From the NCBI GenBank assembly GCA_026413225.1, contig CM048552.1, positions 141,435,053 to 141,499,052 of the forward strand: a DNA stretch of 64,000 nucleotides, given 5' to 3'. Each line of letters begins with the position of its first letter. Position 1 is the first letter of the stretch. Below are positions 47,910 through 60,288 of the stretch, one piece after another. Both the position numbers and the translations under genes were made by a program. The notes under the pieces were generated by a model. It was not told the DNA's origin and searched no databases. It saw only the letters and a program-made list of their open reading frames with translations. This DNA comes from Otis tarda. Lineage: Eukaryota; Chordata; Aves; Otidiformes; Otididae.

Positions 47910-49770
47910 TCTTTTTTTTTTAAATTTATTCTTAGAAAAATCACAATGTTGATAGGAGGTTTTAGTAAGTAATTTTTAGGCTTGCAAAAGCTGAAGGAAG
48001 ATTCAACAGTCTGGTTAGCTAAAAGCTAGTATGAGCTTTCCCCCTCATTCCATCCCTAACACACACTGGCTTATTTCTCTTTTCTCTACAGTTGGCACTG
48101 ATATGAGATACCTGTTTATTCATGCAGGTAACTAGTACATTTCGTTTCTTTGTATTTACACAGATCAAATGTTTATATAAAAATCACTTTTCCACCCTCA
48201 AACACACTTAAAGGTTTTAGCACTTTTATACTAAAAGCAGAACCGGGGCAAAAAGAGGTTTACAAATTAATTCCATAACAAAATACTAAAATCTGTGTAA
48301 AGCTTTGTTGCAAGCTAAGAAACATGTACAAGAAATTCTTAAATGAATTACCCTTGGCATACATTTATATTTGAATGTACAGATATATTTACATGTTTAA
48401 TATCCAAATTCATAATGACTTCTAAGATGTTCCATGAAATGTCATCTTTCTGTAGATCTTTACCAGACGGCTGAAGCACATTAGTAAGTCACATATTGTA
48501 GAATTGCATGAAAATTGGGAAAAAAACTAGAGTGAAAGCCAACAGAACTGGTTAGACTATTCCTTCCAGACAGAACTAGTTATTATTCCAGACTTAGTCC
48601 TTTAGCTGTTATGAGTTGCATGGTTTTCCATGTTTTCACAGATCCTTGAAACCTTCCTGTGGCTTTCAAGAGCCACAGCAAAGCTCACAAGTGATTTCAG
48701 TCGAGGATGCAATCATAAGTCCTCTTCCCCATGGCAATCCTTTACAAGGGCAAAAGCATTCTTCACCAGTATGCTATTTAATCTGTTCAACGTATGCTTG
48801 TGGAGTGAGGTTGGGTTGTTCTGGTCAGTCTTCCAAGTTGGTGTACTGTTTCCGTCTTGTAAGTGCATACGATAAACTTCCGGAATTCAAAGTATCACAT
48901 TATTTTCTGTTAAGTTTTTGGTTACAGAAGCCTGAAGATGTTAATCCCCTCTCCCCAATACTTCATCCACAACTGTTCAGACAACTGCCAAACATCAGTC
49001 TCAAAATCCAATTACGTTCTGATTTGCAAATTAAGATTTTCCACATCTGACCAGCTCAGTTCTTGCTAAGCAGGAAAAGCCAGAAAGGATGAAGGGATTG
49101 TGTGCACTGCTTTGGGTGTTCTGAATCTGTACCAGACAGATATAATTAAAAAATGCAAAAACAAAACTCTGAATTTTTGTCTCTTGGATGCTCAAGAACA
49201 AGTATCTCTTCCTTGGTGGCTGACCCAGGCAGCTACATAGATTGTACCAGCAGCACCCACGCCCAGATCCATTATCCACAGACAGCGAGCCATTTGCTTT
49301 CAGGTGCCCACAATATATACAGAGTTGTTTGGTTGGTACACTCACTGTATACAGAATACTAAAAAAAATGTTTGCACTGCCTGAAAGCAATGGTGTAACA
49401 AAACATTAATTGCTTATTGGTTTTTTAGAGGTAAGGAAAAAGTTAAACATACTGAATGCACTGAGACACACTCATTTGTCACAGGAGCAAAGAAAAGAAG
49501 GTAAAGGCACAATATACTTCCGCACTCCTGTCATTAAGGCCATACATTGGTGTGCAACAATGCTTCACAGGGCTAACCATACAGAAGTACTCAGGTCTAA
49601 GTCACACTCCCAGAGATGTTTAAAACAAGAACTGTTTTCTCATACAACTTCAGACTCTGCTGTTTACATTATGCTTTTTTTGTTTGTTTGTTTCCTTTTG
49701 GATTTTTCAGGCAGAATGCAGGCTCTCTATCCAGTTTCAATGGTCTGTTCTTCGTCGTGTTTTCTTTAAT
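47910..49770 (-). other. CD99 3' untranslated region (probable extent)
   Basis: Follows the CD99 stop codon on the minus strand. Minus-strand AATAAA signals are at 48115-48120 and 47925-47930; the second is followed by a T/A-rich stretch and is a plausible 3' end. The exact end is unknown. On the opposite strand, 48092-48127 and 48642-48858 are splice-flanked and open, which I treat as unproven. Confidence 0.5.
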
Positions 49771-49796
49771 TTAGTTCTCCAGAAGTGTGCGCTGAA
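49771..49796 (-). CDS. CD99: CD99 last coding exon
   Basis: 26 bases after tttcactttttag, completing a Val codon and encoding QRTLLEN and TAA at 49771-49773. It matches the human C-terminus VQRTLLEK, an unusually well conserved tail end. Confidence 0.95.
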
Positions 49797-52700
49797 CTAA
49801 AAAGTGAAAAACAAGATTAGTACTCTTATTAATATACAAGTTACAAAGTATACATTGTAACAGTATATGTGGACAACAGACTTTTTCCATAGGCATTTGA
49901 AACTGTGGGATAAATTCAGGTAAGCAGAGGCTTCTTGATTCTGTGAAGCCTGTATCCTGCATACCAAGGGATATTACATCCTAGATTTCTCACTCAAATA
50001 ACCACATCCTACTAGAACCATGTAGCTATCTACATTTGCAGTATCACCCACGATACAGTTTTAGACTTGCAGTTCTACAGATGCAAAAATGAAATAGAGT
50101 ACACTCTCTACAGCTGATGGGAAAAACAGGTTATTGAAAGAAAGTGCTAGCCTAGGTCATCCACATTTTCAGGAAGTCAAAGATAAGTCTACATAAAATT
50201 TTAAAAATGTAAACCTGGTCTGCCATGCCATCTGACCTGGCTTAATGCAAGACTGAAGTCATGTGGGTACATCAACACTGGATTACCAAAAGCAGAGCTA
50301 ATGTCTGCTGATTCCCAGAACTTAGGTCAGGAGTAGCACCATGCTGACCATGGCTGCCCAGTTTCTTGGCTCTAAACATGCTCATACTTGCCTGCAAAAT
50401 ATCACAGAGGTATGGAATTTGGGATTTAACACAATATCAACACGTAGGCAGGAGTAATCATTTATGATAACATCTCAGGTTTGACTTTATCAGTTAAAAT
50501 AAAGTATGAATCATCTGATGCATTTCATACCTGAGTTCTGGTGAATCGTGGCCAAAATTTTAGCATATCCTGACTCTAACTCATATTAACTGCCTTTGGT
50601 AGAAGTCTTTGAACAATACTGCTTGCTTCACTAAATGCATAGCTGAATTGAGGATACCTGCCTATCTCCAGTCCTGACTTAAAAGCCAGTCACAAGAAAA
50701 TGTTTTCTCTTTAAGAGTTTTATATATTTAACAGCTTAAAGGAAAAATGCTTATAAAGAGGATCATGAGCCAGAGGGAAGTTTATAGCAAACCGATGAAA
50801 CACCTGAAAGAAATAGGTATACAAATTTCTTCAAAATCCCAGAACTAGTTCTGCAGATTTAAGACTAAGCTCACAGAAGAATATACTGCAAATTTGTATT
50901 GCTTTGAGATTTTAATATTCAGTGTTTCAAAGACACTCAACAAACTTCAGATGAGATTGTACTCCTTCTTCCTTTACTGACCAGTCACAAGGGCTAGAAG
51001 GCCAAGTTTTCACCTATGCTGTTTCCTCCAGATCTTTCTATGGCTTCATTGGAGTTAATCATCTGTTCCATCAGCCAAATACCCTAGACAACCATACCTG
51101 GGAGGGTGAGGTTGTTAGGGTTTTTGTTGCTTTAAAAGAGATGCTTCCACAGCTGTCACTATTGTGGAAAGACTTATTATTTGATGATTCTTTCATACAA
51201 GTATCATTCTCTGTTCACAACAGAGAATGTTTTAGTTACAACAAAGTAAGTTCAGTCCTCCTTGCCTCCAGCATAGTTTCATCTGTGCTCAAACACCAGT
51301 AACATTTTTAAATATGTATTCTTGCAGAGTTCCATATGGGTTTACAATCAAAAAAGGTACCAGATTTCAATCAGACACAAGATACACTTACAAAACACCT
51401 GTCAGTTAATTGCAGTTATGTATCACACTAAAGGAGCAGGCTTGTGTTTTCATAATTGTCTTTAATAATACTTTTGCAGAGAAAATTCAATTGTTTACTT
51501 TCTCTAAGTTCCTGTATTTCAAGGACCACTCAAGGCAATAAACCAATTTATTCAGAGAATAAAAAACTAGACAATAGTGGTCATATTATCAGAACTGAAG
51601 TCTTGATTCAGTTCTAAGTTAGTTGTCATGGTAGTTACAAACATTTTTTTTAAACAAAATAAAACAGAGCAAGTAATTTTCTCCACTACATTAGATGTCA
51701 ATAAAGTGCATTTAATAGGATCCCCACCGAAGACCTGATCTTCCAGCTAGATTCTTCTCTTACCAGGTGGCTCAGATTGCGCTCCTCGATTGCTTTCCAT
51801 ATTCACATTCTCTTCATCTGCTGGGAAACAAACAGACATTTAGCATTCAAATTCTCTTATCTTCAAAGTCGTCCATTAATAGAAATAATTTGAGAGAAGA
51901 AACAGCACTGAAGAAACTGGGCTACTGATAGTAGTTGAGTTTCCCTGGTGTTGCCTGAATGTTTATTTTAACATGCATGGTAGACATTACTCAGTTTCCA
52001 GACTTCCCAAATTACAAAACAGCAGTGCCTGGCTAGATTGCTGCTCTATCATCTCCCTTCACCAAGCAGTCACCATGACTAGAAAGGATAAAATCAAAGC
52101 TTCTGCTTCACCTATCACCCACAGTACTTCCCAAGTTCTCTGTCCAAGTTGTATCTTATTTAGATGGAAAGGAAGTAGAGAGCAAGCAACAGACCACTTC
52201 AGGAGAGAAAATCATTTAGGGATGAACATCTGGGTAGTTGTCAGAAATCTAACATGTAGGCAAGCATCTTATGGAGACACAAAGGCAAAATTTACAAAAG
52301 TAGAAATGACAAAGTAGTTCCCAGCTTTAAAATAGTCTCTAATCCCCAATCTTCACTCAATTTTCCTTAGAGAAATGTTCTCTTGAAGTCTCTCCTGCTT
52401 ACTATTTAGAAGAAAGTACTTCTAAGAAATACAAAGCCTCAAGTCTGTTTGCTTCTGAAAGCCTAAATTTTGGGCAAGGCATTCTTCAGACATCCTGTCT
52501 TAGATGACTAGTAAGAGAGGTTACTCCCTGCGAAGACAAATTCACTGTGCTATTAAAACTACCTTATGCATAAGATCAATTTCTAGCCTCCATATAAACA
52601 CAAAAATGTATCCCTTTAGATAGTAGAAAACCAAACTATTTTAGAACTCTTACCACTTTGTTTGAAACAGAGTTTCTTCTTCTGGTAAGCAATGAAACTA

Positions 52701-55700
52701 GATACTGCTCCAATTACAGTAGCAACCACAGCACTTACAATTCCAGCTATTGCTCCCTGAGAACCTGGAAAACAAACCAAACCAAAACAAAAACCACCAC
52801 CAATGTTTGTACAACGTTTGTATACATGTTCAGAATCAAAAGCAATGTCAAACTTTTATTATCTCAAAGTAAACCCTGTGAACACTTCTGGAAAACAATA
52901 AACTGAAATTATTACAAGAAACTGTAGTAATCGACTCTGTTTTTTGTGAATAATTAAAAGTGAATCTTCTAATTTTATAACCATTGATTTCTTAGCAATG
53001 CCTATTGTTAAGCAACTTAAACATGCCTGCTGTGAGTTCTATTTATTAAAAAAGCAATCCTTTCACAGCCAAATCTAAGTTGTATGCATGCAATCACTGC
53101 ACCATCATCTCTGAGACTTTAACATTTTTTAATCATTTGCAACACAGAGATTTTAAAGAATTACAAAAGAAGATCTTGAAAGTAAGAATTCCAGATTCCA
53201 AAAAAGTTTTTAAGCTGAAACCCACTACCAGCAGCGACCAGAATATTAGCAATGCAGAAAAACCCAGAAACAAAGCTTCAGACATGCAGACACCACCATA
53301 CACACAAATTTATGCATTTACCCTCAGCTTCTTGGCCGTCATTTGGACTTGGGCCCTTTCGTTCTGTAAAAATGAACAAAAAGTTTAGATTTTACATGTC
53401 TAAAGAACAGTCATATCACAATTGACAATCTTTTTGTCAATTAATTGTGCAAAATTACAAGTCATCTATTATATGCATACAGTGTTATGCTCTGGCACTC
53501 AAAATTTCCTATTTTCAAAGCACAGCTCATGGTGATGCCAACTTCAGCCTTGGGTGCTCAGCACTTCTACAAAATGAGCGCAGCACAGCTGTGAAATCTG
53601 GTTGAAGCAACTTGCCCACCACCACCAAATACTCAGTGAAGAGGAACAGCATATAATTTCAAGGTAGCATTCAACTGTATTTCCATCTTGTCCTAAAATC
53701 TCAGCCTTGTTTACTAAATACCTTTGCAATTCTCTTAGCAAATAAGACAAAGTTCTACAAATACTATCCTTACTTGGTAACCTGCGCCACTGAAGCAGGA
53801 ACCTGTGCAGATGAAAATACCACACAAGTCTCAACAGATGCTTCTTGCTCCTGCCAGTTTTCAAGTTACTGCCCCAAAGGAACCTCAGAAGGTGAAATCT
53901 TCCCAAAAAATTAGCATTAGTAATCTCTGAAGAAGTCAGTAACCAGCAGCACATCTCAACATCACATCAAGATACTTAACCCAACTTGGAAACAGTAAAG
54001 TTGCAGTAACGCACACAGGGACAACTAACCCCATCCTAATGATGGCCATTACTGCAGCTTGTTCCCAATGACCATCTCTGTACTGCGCTGCACCACAACA
54101 ATTAGACATAGCAGACTACTCAAAACAAGTTTAGTTTTTATACTGCTCACAGTAGATACAATCTACATCACTTGGGAGTCTAAAGATCAATTCATCCTGG
54201 CACACAGATGAAATCTTTGAGAATACAAGGTGGACCCTCTTCTGGCCCATCCCTGGGCTTTCCAACCACAAGAACTACAAGAAACTGAGAGTATGTCACA
54301 GATCTGAAAGTAACAGCTGAATGCCTTTAAGAACTATGTTTGTGGTGAACTTTGAAATAAGTACCATGTTCACATCTCTGTTTTAAAACTCATCTTTCTT
54401 AGCATAACAGGGAAAATAATTGAAGGATCTTAAACGAGTTTTAAGTTTTAATTACCTTGGGGTTTTTGGAAGAGACAGAACACATTGCTTTTGAACTGGA
54501 AGGTATGCTCTTAAGCTTCAGACACCAGAACCAAAGGTGTTACAAGTTGGACCATGTTAACCAGGTTGTGAGCAAGCTTTTATCAAAAGCTCAGGTAGCC
54601 ACAGGATCAATATGAAGCATAACCTACTATCTTACCATTGCTGCCACTGCCATCGCTGCCTCCCTTTGGTAAACTGCCGTCATATAGATCTGAATCATCA
54701 AGGTTGCCTACAAAAAGAAAATAAAAATATCACCTTACATGTTTCAAGTTCAGTGAAAAGACACCTCAAGGCACACAATGACATGGAAGTTTTCTCTAAA
54801 TCAGCTGAGTTTGTGGTGGTTTTAGGCTCAGTGTCACAGTCACAACATGTTCATGCTTCAAAAGCCCTCCCAATCTCAAGTCCCTTCAGCTGGGCACTAT
54901 ATAGTTTGACAGTAGCTCTGGACTTCCTGAACAACTGAGAGAAGTCAGTGTCCAAGAGCAGGTAGTACTACACAAGCCATTGCCAAAGCAAGCAAGAAGC
55001 CCTGTAAGCTACTCAACTGGAACAGCCCAGGTCTCACTCTGCTGTTAAAGCAGAGAAAGGACACCAACAGGAAATGAGCATTTCTTCTCAAAGCTGCAGC
55101 TGTGAATGTTTCTTCAGAGTTGAGTTACTAAGTTACAACCAGTATTTTGAACCTCTACAACACAGTAGCTAGGCTGGGCTGTGGGGAAGAGAGTTCAACA
55201 TGCCACAGTCCGGTGGCTGCAGTATTTGCCTGACAATAGGAAGATCCAGATATAATTTCCTCTTTTGATTTATTGCGGGACATTGAACCATTCCCTCTCC
55301 ATTTCCACCATACTCTGTCTCATGGGGTCTGAGTTCTCCTCCTTCCCTCTGCTGCCAAATTAATCTTTGGTTTACGCAAAGCAAATCTTGCTCCAAGCAG
55401 CAAAACTAAAAGCATTGCATCAGAGGATGTCTTAGTTGGGCAGCAAAAGCACTGTACTGAAGCATGCAAGACTTGAATTCAAGTATCTGCTGCAAATGAG
55501 GCAGGAGAAGGAACAAAGACCAGGGCCTGCATTTCAGGTAAGGACTCTTTACCACCATATTCCTGACAATGTCATCATCACAGCCGCATCCATATGAATT
55601 TGCTTTGTTCTGAGTTAGGCAAAGACAGAGAAGACCTCTAAAGCACAACAGGCAGGGAAGGACATGCATTTTAAGCCTATCTTTCAAACACAAATGAAAT

Positions 55701-58700
55701 TTATTTCTTAACTGAGGCCTTTAAAAGAAAAAAAGGAAAAAAAAAAAAACCCACCCTTTAACTTTGAGCTTTACCTTTAATTTAGATGCTTTAAGCATAC
55801 AGTTCACAGGTAGTTACTACTAACTTTTTAGCAGAGATTCAGTTAGTAAAGATGAAAGGACTCAATCCACTACACAGGTGCTCCACCACAGGCAGCCAAG
55901 AACAGCACTGCCCCATGCGCACACACTCTGTCCCATCCTTCCTCCTCCCCACATCACCCTGCTTGTAAGTGAAAGGAAGGTGACTCAACAGGTTTGTTAT
56001 GGAATTTCAAGACTGTTGCAAAGCTTATTTCCAAGACAATTTTTCCTCAATCCTCAGTGTTTATCCAGTGCAACATCTGGGATCCACAGCAGACAATTAA
56101 CAAGGCGTAATTATTTTAAGTTTAACTGAGACAGAAAAATCGTGTCACGATTCAGGAGTTTGTGCTAGAAGCCTTACCACTGTCCTTAGGATTGGCAGGT
56201 GGATCATGCTTGGGGTTATCTACACACAAAAGAGAGAATTAGGAAAAAAAAAAGAAAAAGGTTAAGAGAGCAAAAGCAGACGACAATGCAGTAACTTTGA
56301 AAGGGACTAGGAAAGATTAACAAATACTTTTCTACTGTTCAGAAATTCCTGTTAGGTCAGTCTTACCAGTGTCTCTAGGATCTGCAGGTGGATCTGGCTT
56401 GGGGTCATCTGTAGACAAATAAGAATAAAGTGACCAAAGTTACAAGTGTGGAGAGACCAAAAGCAGAACAGATAGTGACCTCGAAAGACTATCTTCCCCA
56501 TGACATTTTCCTTTCCTTTCATTAGCTAATGCTGTATTTGTTTGGTTATTTTAGGTTAAGCACCGCACTTCAATGCAATTAAGTGTTTCTACTATGCTAG
56601 CCTGTATATCAGACCCCTGCTATAACTGAACGCATACAGAAGAACTCACTAAGCTTTATGCAGCATTTCAGTTTGCACATCTGATTTCAAGAGCTGAACT
56701 TTAACTTCTTCTACCAGGCACAAATTACTTGGCCATTTCTTCTTTCAAAACTACCAGATTTTAACCAACAATACAGGCTAGTACCTCACTTAGAAAAAAT
56801 AAAATAAAATAAAAGAAACACATGATAGAACTAGATATATAGTCCAAACAATGGAACTTCATTTAGCTTGCCACAAAACAGAAGAATAAGAGAACTCAGT
56901 AATTATCTCAGTTCTGTTTAGTCACAGTCTTTGCTGCCCACATCAAATTAACACACCAGCAGCAGTTTTCTAAAACTGTTTTCAGGAACAGCTGAGCCAA
57001 TCCAGTGGCCCCTTTCTTCTGTATGCTACTTCTCCTTGATGTTGTATCGTGTTGCCTCCTCCCAGCTCTAGCACAAGTCACATCAGGTCTCCTTAGGCTC
57101 GCTGTATATTCAAAGCAAAGAGGCAGGCACCTCCAGAGCACAGTTCTAAGACTCCAACTTAGGCTTGTCATCCTATCAAGGATCCTCTCTCTTCACTTAC
57201 CTGAACTATCTGATTCATTTAGCCAACTGTTTCTCCATTAGCCAATTCTGTTTTAAAAAATGTCAGCAGTTGGAAAAAGACTGCTTTACGAGACAAAACT
57301 TCAAAGGCCAGTAAACAGTGCTACTGTCCTACAACCGTATGCCCTGTATTAGGAAAGCTGTCTATACTGCAACAGGTCTACTGACGGTACTCAAAAAGTT
57401 ACTGTGCATTATCTGCCTAACTGGATGCACCTTTTACCAGCTGAGTGAAAACAATACTGCAATTTTTACTGCTGCCCACACTGTAGAGCTGAAGCACATC
57501 AGAAAGGGTACCTTCCCTTAACATTATTTCAAACAGATTAGTGTTTCCCTGTGCTACTAAAATTATTTCCAGAAAAGGAAGAGATTACTTCAGATTTAAA
57601 CACTACTTCCATAAGTAATTTTTTATGGAATTAGTGCCATCTAGTGAAGACACAGCAATGAAACAAGTAGGACTTGGCTAAGAAGTGAGTCAAATACATA
57701 CAGTTTTTATGATTCAGACCCTTAAAAATAAAGGTAAATAAAAGTAACTAGACTGCAATTATTTTTACCTGCAGTCTGCTACCTTAATCGACTCAGTGCC
57801 CTTATTACATTTAGGTAATAAAGGACAGATGGCCATTGCACAAAGTACCACTGAGCAGTATCCAGGAAAACATTACACTTACCAGGATGAAGAGCATGTT
57901 CCAAGTTTAAATCATCTACAAATAAAGAAGCAAAGTTTTAAATGTAATACAAAAACTGAAATAGTTTCTCAGAATATTTTTACACAAAATGCACCTCACA
58001 ACGTTCTCTCCAAGAATATAATGGCACACTCATTCAACAGTGGCCCATGGAAGAGCACCGCAGAGTTACCAGGCATTATTTGCCAAACTACATGGTGCTT
58101 TTGGTGATCACGGACCATGCCAAGGGCCAGCTCAAGGTGAGCAAGCTCAAAACATGCAGATTGAAAGCCAACAGAAAAGACTCTCACAGGGCCTTTAGCT
58201 TGTGAAATCACACAGCAAATTTGTGAAAGCACTAGCAGAAGACTCCAAAATACAGAAATCCTTTTGCCATTAGGGAAACTAACTTGAAAACTTCAGGCTT
58301 TCAAATTAGTATATACAACTATACTTGACTTCACCGTAAAAGGCATTACAAGACAATTAGATCTCACCAAAATCTGATGGTGCTGGCTTCCGAGATGGAA
58401 GAGGCCTCTTTGTAGTTTCTGTCAAAGATGGTTAGAAAAAAAAAAAAGTTGAAATACTATTTAATACACTGTTCAGAAGACACATGAAGGACAAATTTAA
58501 GCTCATGTCTATACAATCAAAAGCACAAGTTCAATTCTATACAGCAAGACATTTTCCCCTGAAGAAGAACCCTTGAGTGTTCCCAAAGACAAATCTCAAT
58601 TCTATGCGGCCAACATTTTGATAAACTCATAGCTAAATTGTTCTACTGAGGTTTAAGTAAACCGTATATGGGGAAAGTGTCATGCTTGGTCATGCAGTGA

Positions 58701-58816
58701 TACTCAGAAACAAACAAGTCAAAAGAGCAGCCACTATTTTCCCACCTACCTCCCAAAATTTGCAAGAATGTAATAATTACCAAGTGCATCTTCCAAGCTG
58801 AAGCTGTCACCATTGC
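49771..58816 (-). CDS. CD99: CD99 antigen, coding span visible in the window (5' end missing)
   Basis: Exons in transcript order are 58781-58816, 58368-58418, 57883-57915, 56367-56408, 56178-56219, 54636-54707, 53322-53363, 52654-52764, 51764-51820 and 49771-49796, all phase 1 at junctions, giving about 170 residues without the signal peptide (human CD99 185 in total). CD99 is a type I membrane glycoprotein that acts in leukocyte transmigration and cell adhesion. Order of parts: acidic modules (DSFSLEDAL, DLNLEHALHP), a K/P-rich linker, two near-identical DPPA repeats, another acidic module (LDDSDLYDG), a Gly/Ser spacer, a membrane helix, and a cytoplasmic tail. KKKLCFK, the N-M-E-S motif and final VQRTLLEN closely match human CD99 (...VDMESHRN...VQRTLLEK). 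The signal-peptide exon is not found and probably lies beyond 64000. Confidence 0.93.
51764..51820 (-). CDS. CD99: CD99 exon encoding cytoplasmic tail
   Basis: 57 bases, phase 1 to 1. It encodes DEENVNMESNRGAQSEPP, aligning with human AEQGEVDMESHRNANAEP. Donor CTG|gtaaga. Confidence 0.94.
52654..52764 (-). CDS. CD99: CD99 transmembrane exon
   Basis: 111 bases, phase 1 to 1. It encodes SQGAIAGIVSAVVATVIGAV then SSFIAYQKKKLCFKQS. The helix with small-residue GxxxG-type spacing and the SSFIAYQKKKLCFK end are nearly the same as in human CD99. Confidence 0.97.
53322..53363 (-). CDS. CD99: CD99 membrane-proximal exon
   Basis: 42 bases, phase 1 to 1. It encodes RKGPSPNDGQEAE, an acidic/glycine spacer matching the human HRKEGEEADAP region by position. 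Confidence 0.9.
54636..54707 (-). CDS. CD99: CD99 acidic module and Gly/Ser spacer exon
   Basis: 72 bases, phase 1 to 1. It encodes NLDDSDLYDGSLPKGGSDGS then GSN. Corresponds to human FSDADLADGVSGGEGKGGSDGG. Confidence 0.93.
56178..56219 (-). CDS. CD99: CD99 proline-rich exon, copy B
   Basis: 42 bases, phase 1 to 1. It encodes NPKHDPPANPKDS. It is 34/42 identical to the neighbouring exon at 56367-56408, and flanking intron sequence is also similar: a tandem exon duplication. Confidence 0.92.
56367..56408 (-). CDS. CD99: CD99 proline-rich exon, copy A
   Basis: 42 bases, phase 1 to 1. It encodes DPKPDPPADPRDT. It comes before copy B in the transcript. Both copies have intact splice sites, so the protein is expected to have two DPPA repeats in series. 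Confidence 0.92.
57883..57915 (-). CDS. CD99: CD99 second acidic module exon
   Basis: 33 bases, phase 1 to 1, acceptor ctttatttgtag and donor CCTG|gtaagt. It encodes DLNLEHALHP, a divergent F-D-L-x-D-A-L module; human CD99 has DFDLGDAVVDG here. Confidence 0.9.
58368..58418 (-). CDS. CD99: CD99 K/P-rich linker exon
   Basis: 51 bases, phase 1 to 1. It encodes TTKRPLPSRKPAPSDF. Threonine and proline suit O-glycosylation, as known for the CD99 ectodomain; human has KKPTAIPKKPSAGDDF here. Confidence 0.92.
58781..58816 (-). CDS. CD99: CD99 first module exon
   Basis: 36 bases, phase 1 to 1, acceptor catcttctacag and donor CTTG|gtaatt. It encodes NGDSFSLEDAL, matching human DGGFDLSDAL that immediately follows the signal peptide. 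The upstream exon must end in phase 1. Confidence 0.9.
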
Positions 58817-60271
58817 CTGTAGAAGATGAAAGCAACAGTAAGAACACTGGTTTTTCTTACTCAAAACCAACACTTATTACGGTCATAAACATGTCTTTGA
58901 TCTCTCTTGAAGTACGTTTCCTGCTTCCTGCGTCAGACTAGAAGAATGTTTCGAGTGAGGGCTGAAGATGGTATTCTTCTCTATTTCTCCAGACCACCAT
59001 CCACACATCAATTCAGGGGGAAAAAAAGGAATAGCACTAAAAATTGCCTCCATAGAAAGGATCTGGAGGGCCAGAACATGTATTCCTACAGCCAATATAA
59101 CGCACTTCATTCTTTATTCTTGCCACTGCTATTGTATGCTTTCTTAGTGCCATCCACAGCATATTCTTCCCCAGTCTTCTTTCCACTGAACCACAAATGA
59201 GAAGGGGTACAGCTCCCATTCATAAGAATTTACAAGATTCAAGTGTGAAGAGTAGCCTTGGAGCACAAAGGTCAGTATGAAAGTTATATGATGGGAAATG
59301 GATTTAATACTTTGGCATTAAAAATTAATTTTCATGGGTTTATAAGACTTTCTCTTTTCCCCTAAAACAGGTTAACAGTATGAAGGTGGTTAAGTTATTA
59401 GCACAGATGATCTTGAGCAGTCTCTTTAACTTCCTAAAAGACAGCTAAATGCAGCTGTCACCACTATGGGCTCTCCACTCCAGGAAAATGAAGTTTCATT
59501 TTCAACCCTTATGAAGAGAACATTCTCTACCGCTAGATTAGGTCAGTTGCTAGAGGTACTGCTGCTTACCCAGCCAACTGCAAACACACTAACTCAATAC
59601 ATTCATGATACAAACCAGTTTCGCAGCATGGACATAGCAGTGTGATCTCAGCAGCAGAGGCTTGTAAGATAAACGGACAGCTAAAACAACTGCTTGGGAT
59701 CCTTCTGGTTGTTCATCATTCCTACGTTCATTGAAGCATGGAAAAAGGCATGAAAGTAGATACCAGCCATTCAAGAAAAAGACATCCAAATATACTCCCC
59801 AAAGAAACTGGATGATTTTTTTCTACCTACTGAGTATCAAGCCAGCCAGAGCAAAACTTAATTCCAGTCAGAGCTATCTTAATTCAGAAGACACACGCAT
59901 AAAGCACTGATGTGTCTGGCTTTTCCTCTTGGAAGGTAGATACAGAAGGGGAATCAGAACTGGCTACTACAAAGTCTGAAAAGAGGAGTAAAAAACAAAC
60001 CTCAAAAATCAAACCACAAGCAGAATGTTCCTTCTGCTTACGTGACAGGCCAAGTTAAGACAAGGACAAGTGACAATTCTAGTACCAGGAATGACGGATA
60101 CTCGTATACTTGGTGATGTCTTTCATCTCAACTGAGGTTAAAACTGAAATCACTTTTCCTTCTCAGATAAATGCACTAATAATGCCATTTTTTTTTCCTA
60201 GAGAAGAAATGAGACTAAGATAGATTTTATTTTTTTTCTTAATATGGAAGCAAGGAATGACAACTGGAATT

Positions 60272-60288
60272 AAAAAAAAAAAAAAAAA
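60272..60288. repeat. poly(A) run
   Basis: 17 consecutive A in the CD99 5' intron. Confidence 0.95.

Larger units (their letters stand above)
49797..58780 (-). other. CD99 introns between the visible exons
   Basis: Nine introns of about 0.15 to 2.0 kb. No transposon longer than simple runs was recognised. The 147-base intron between the duplicated exons (56220-56366) is notably short. Open frames such as 53544-53954 (minus) have no family resemblance and I treat them as chance. Confidence 0.65.
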
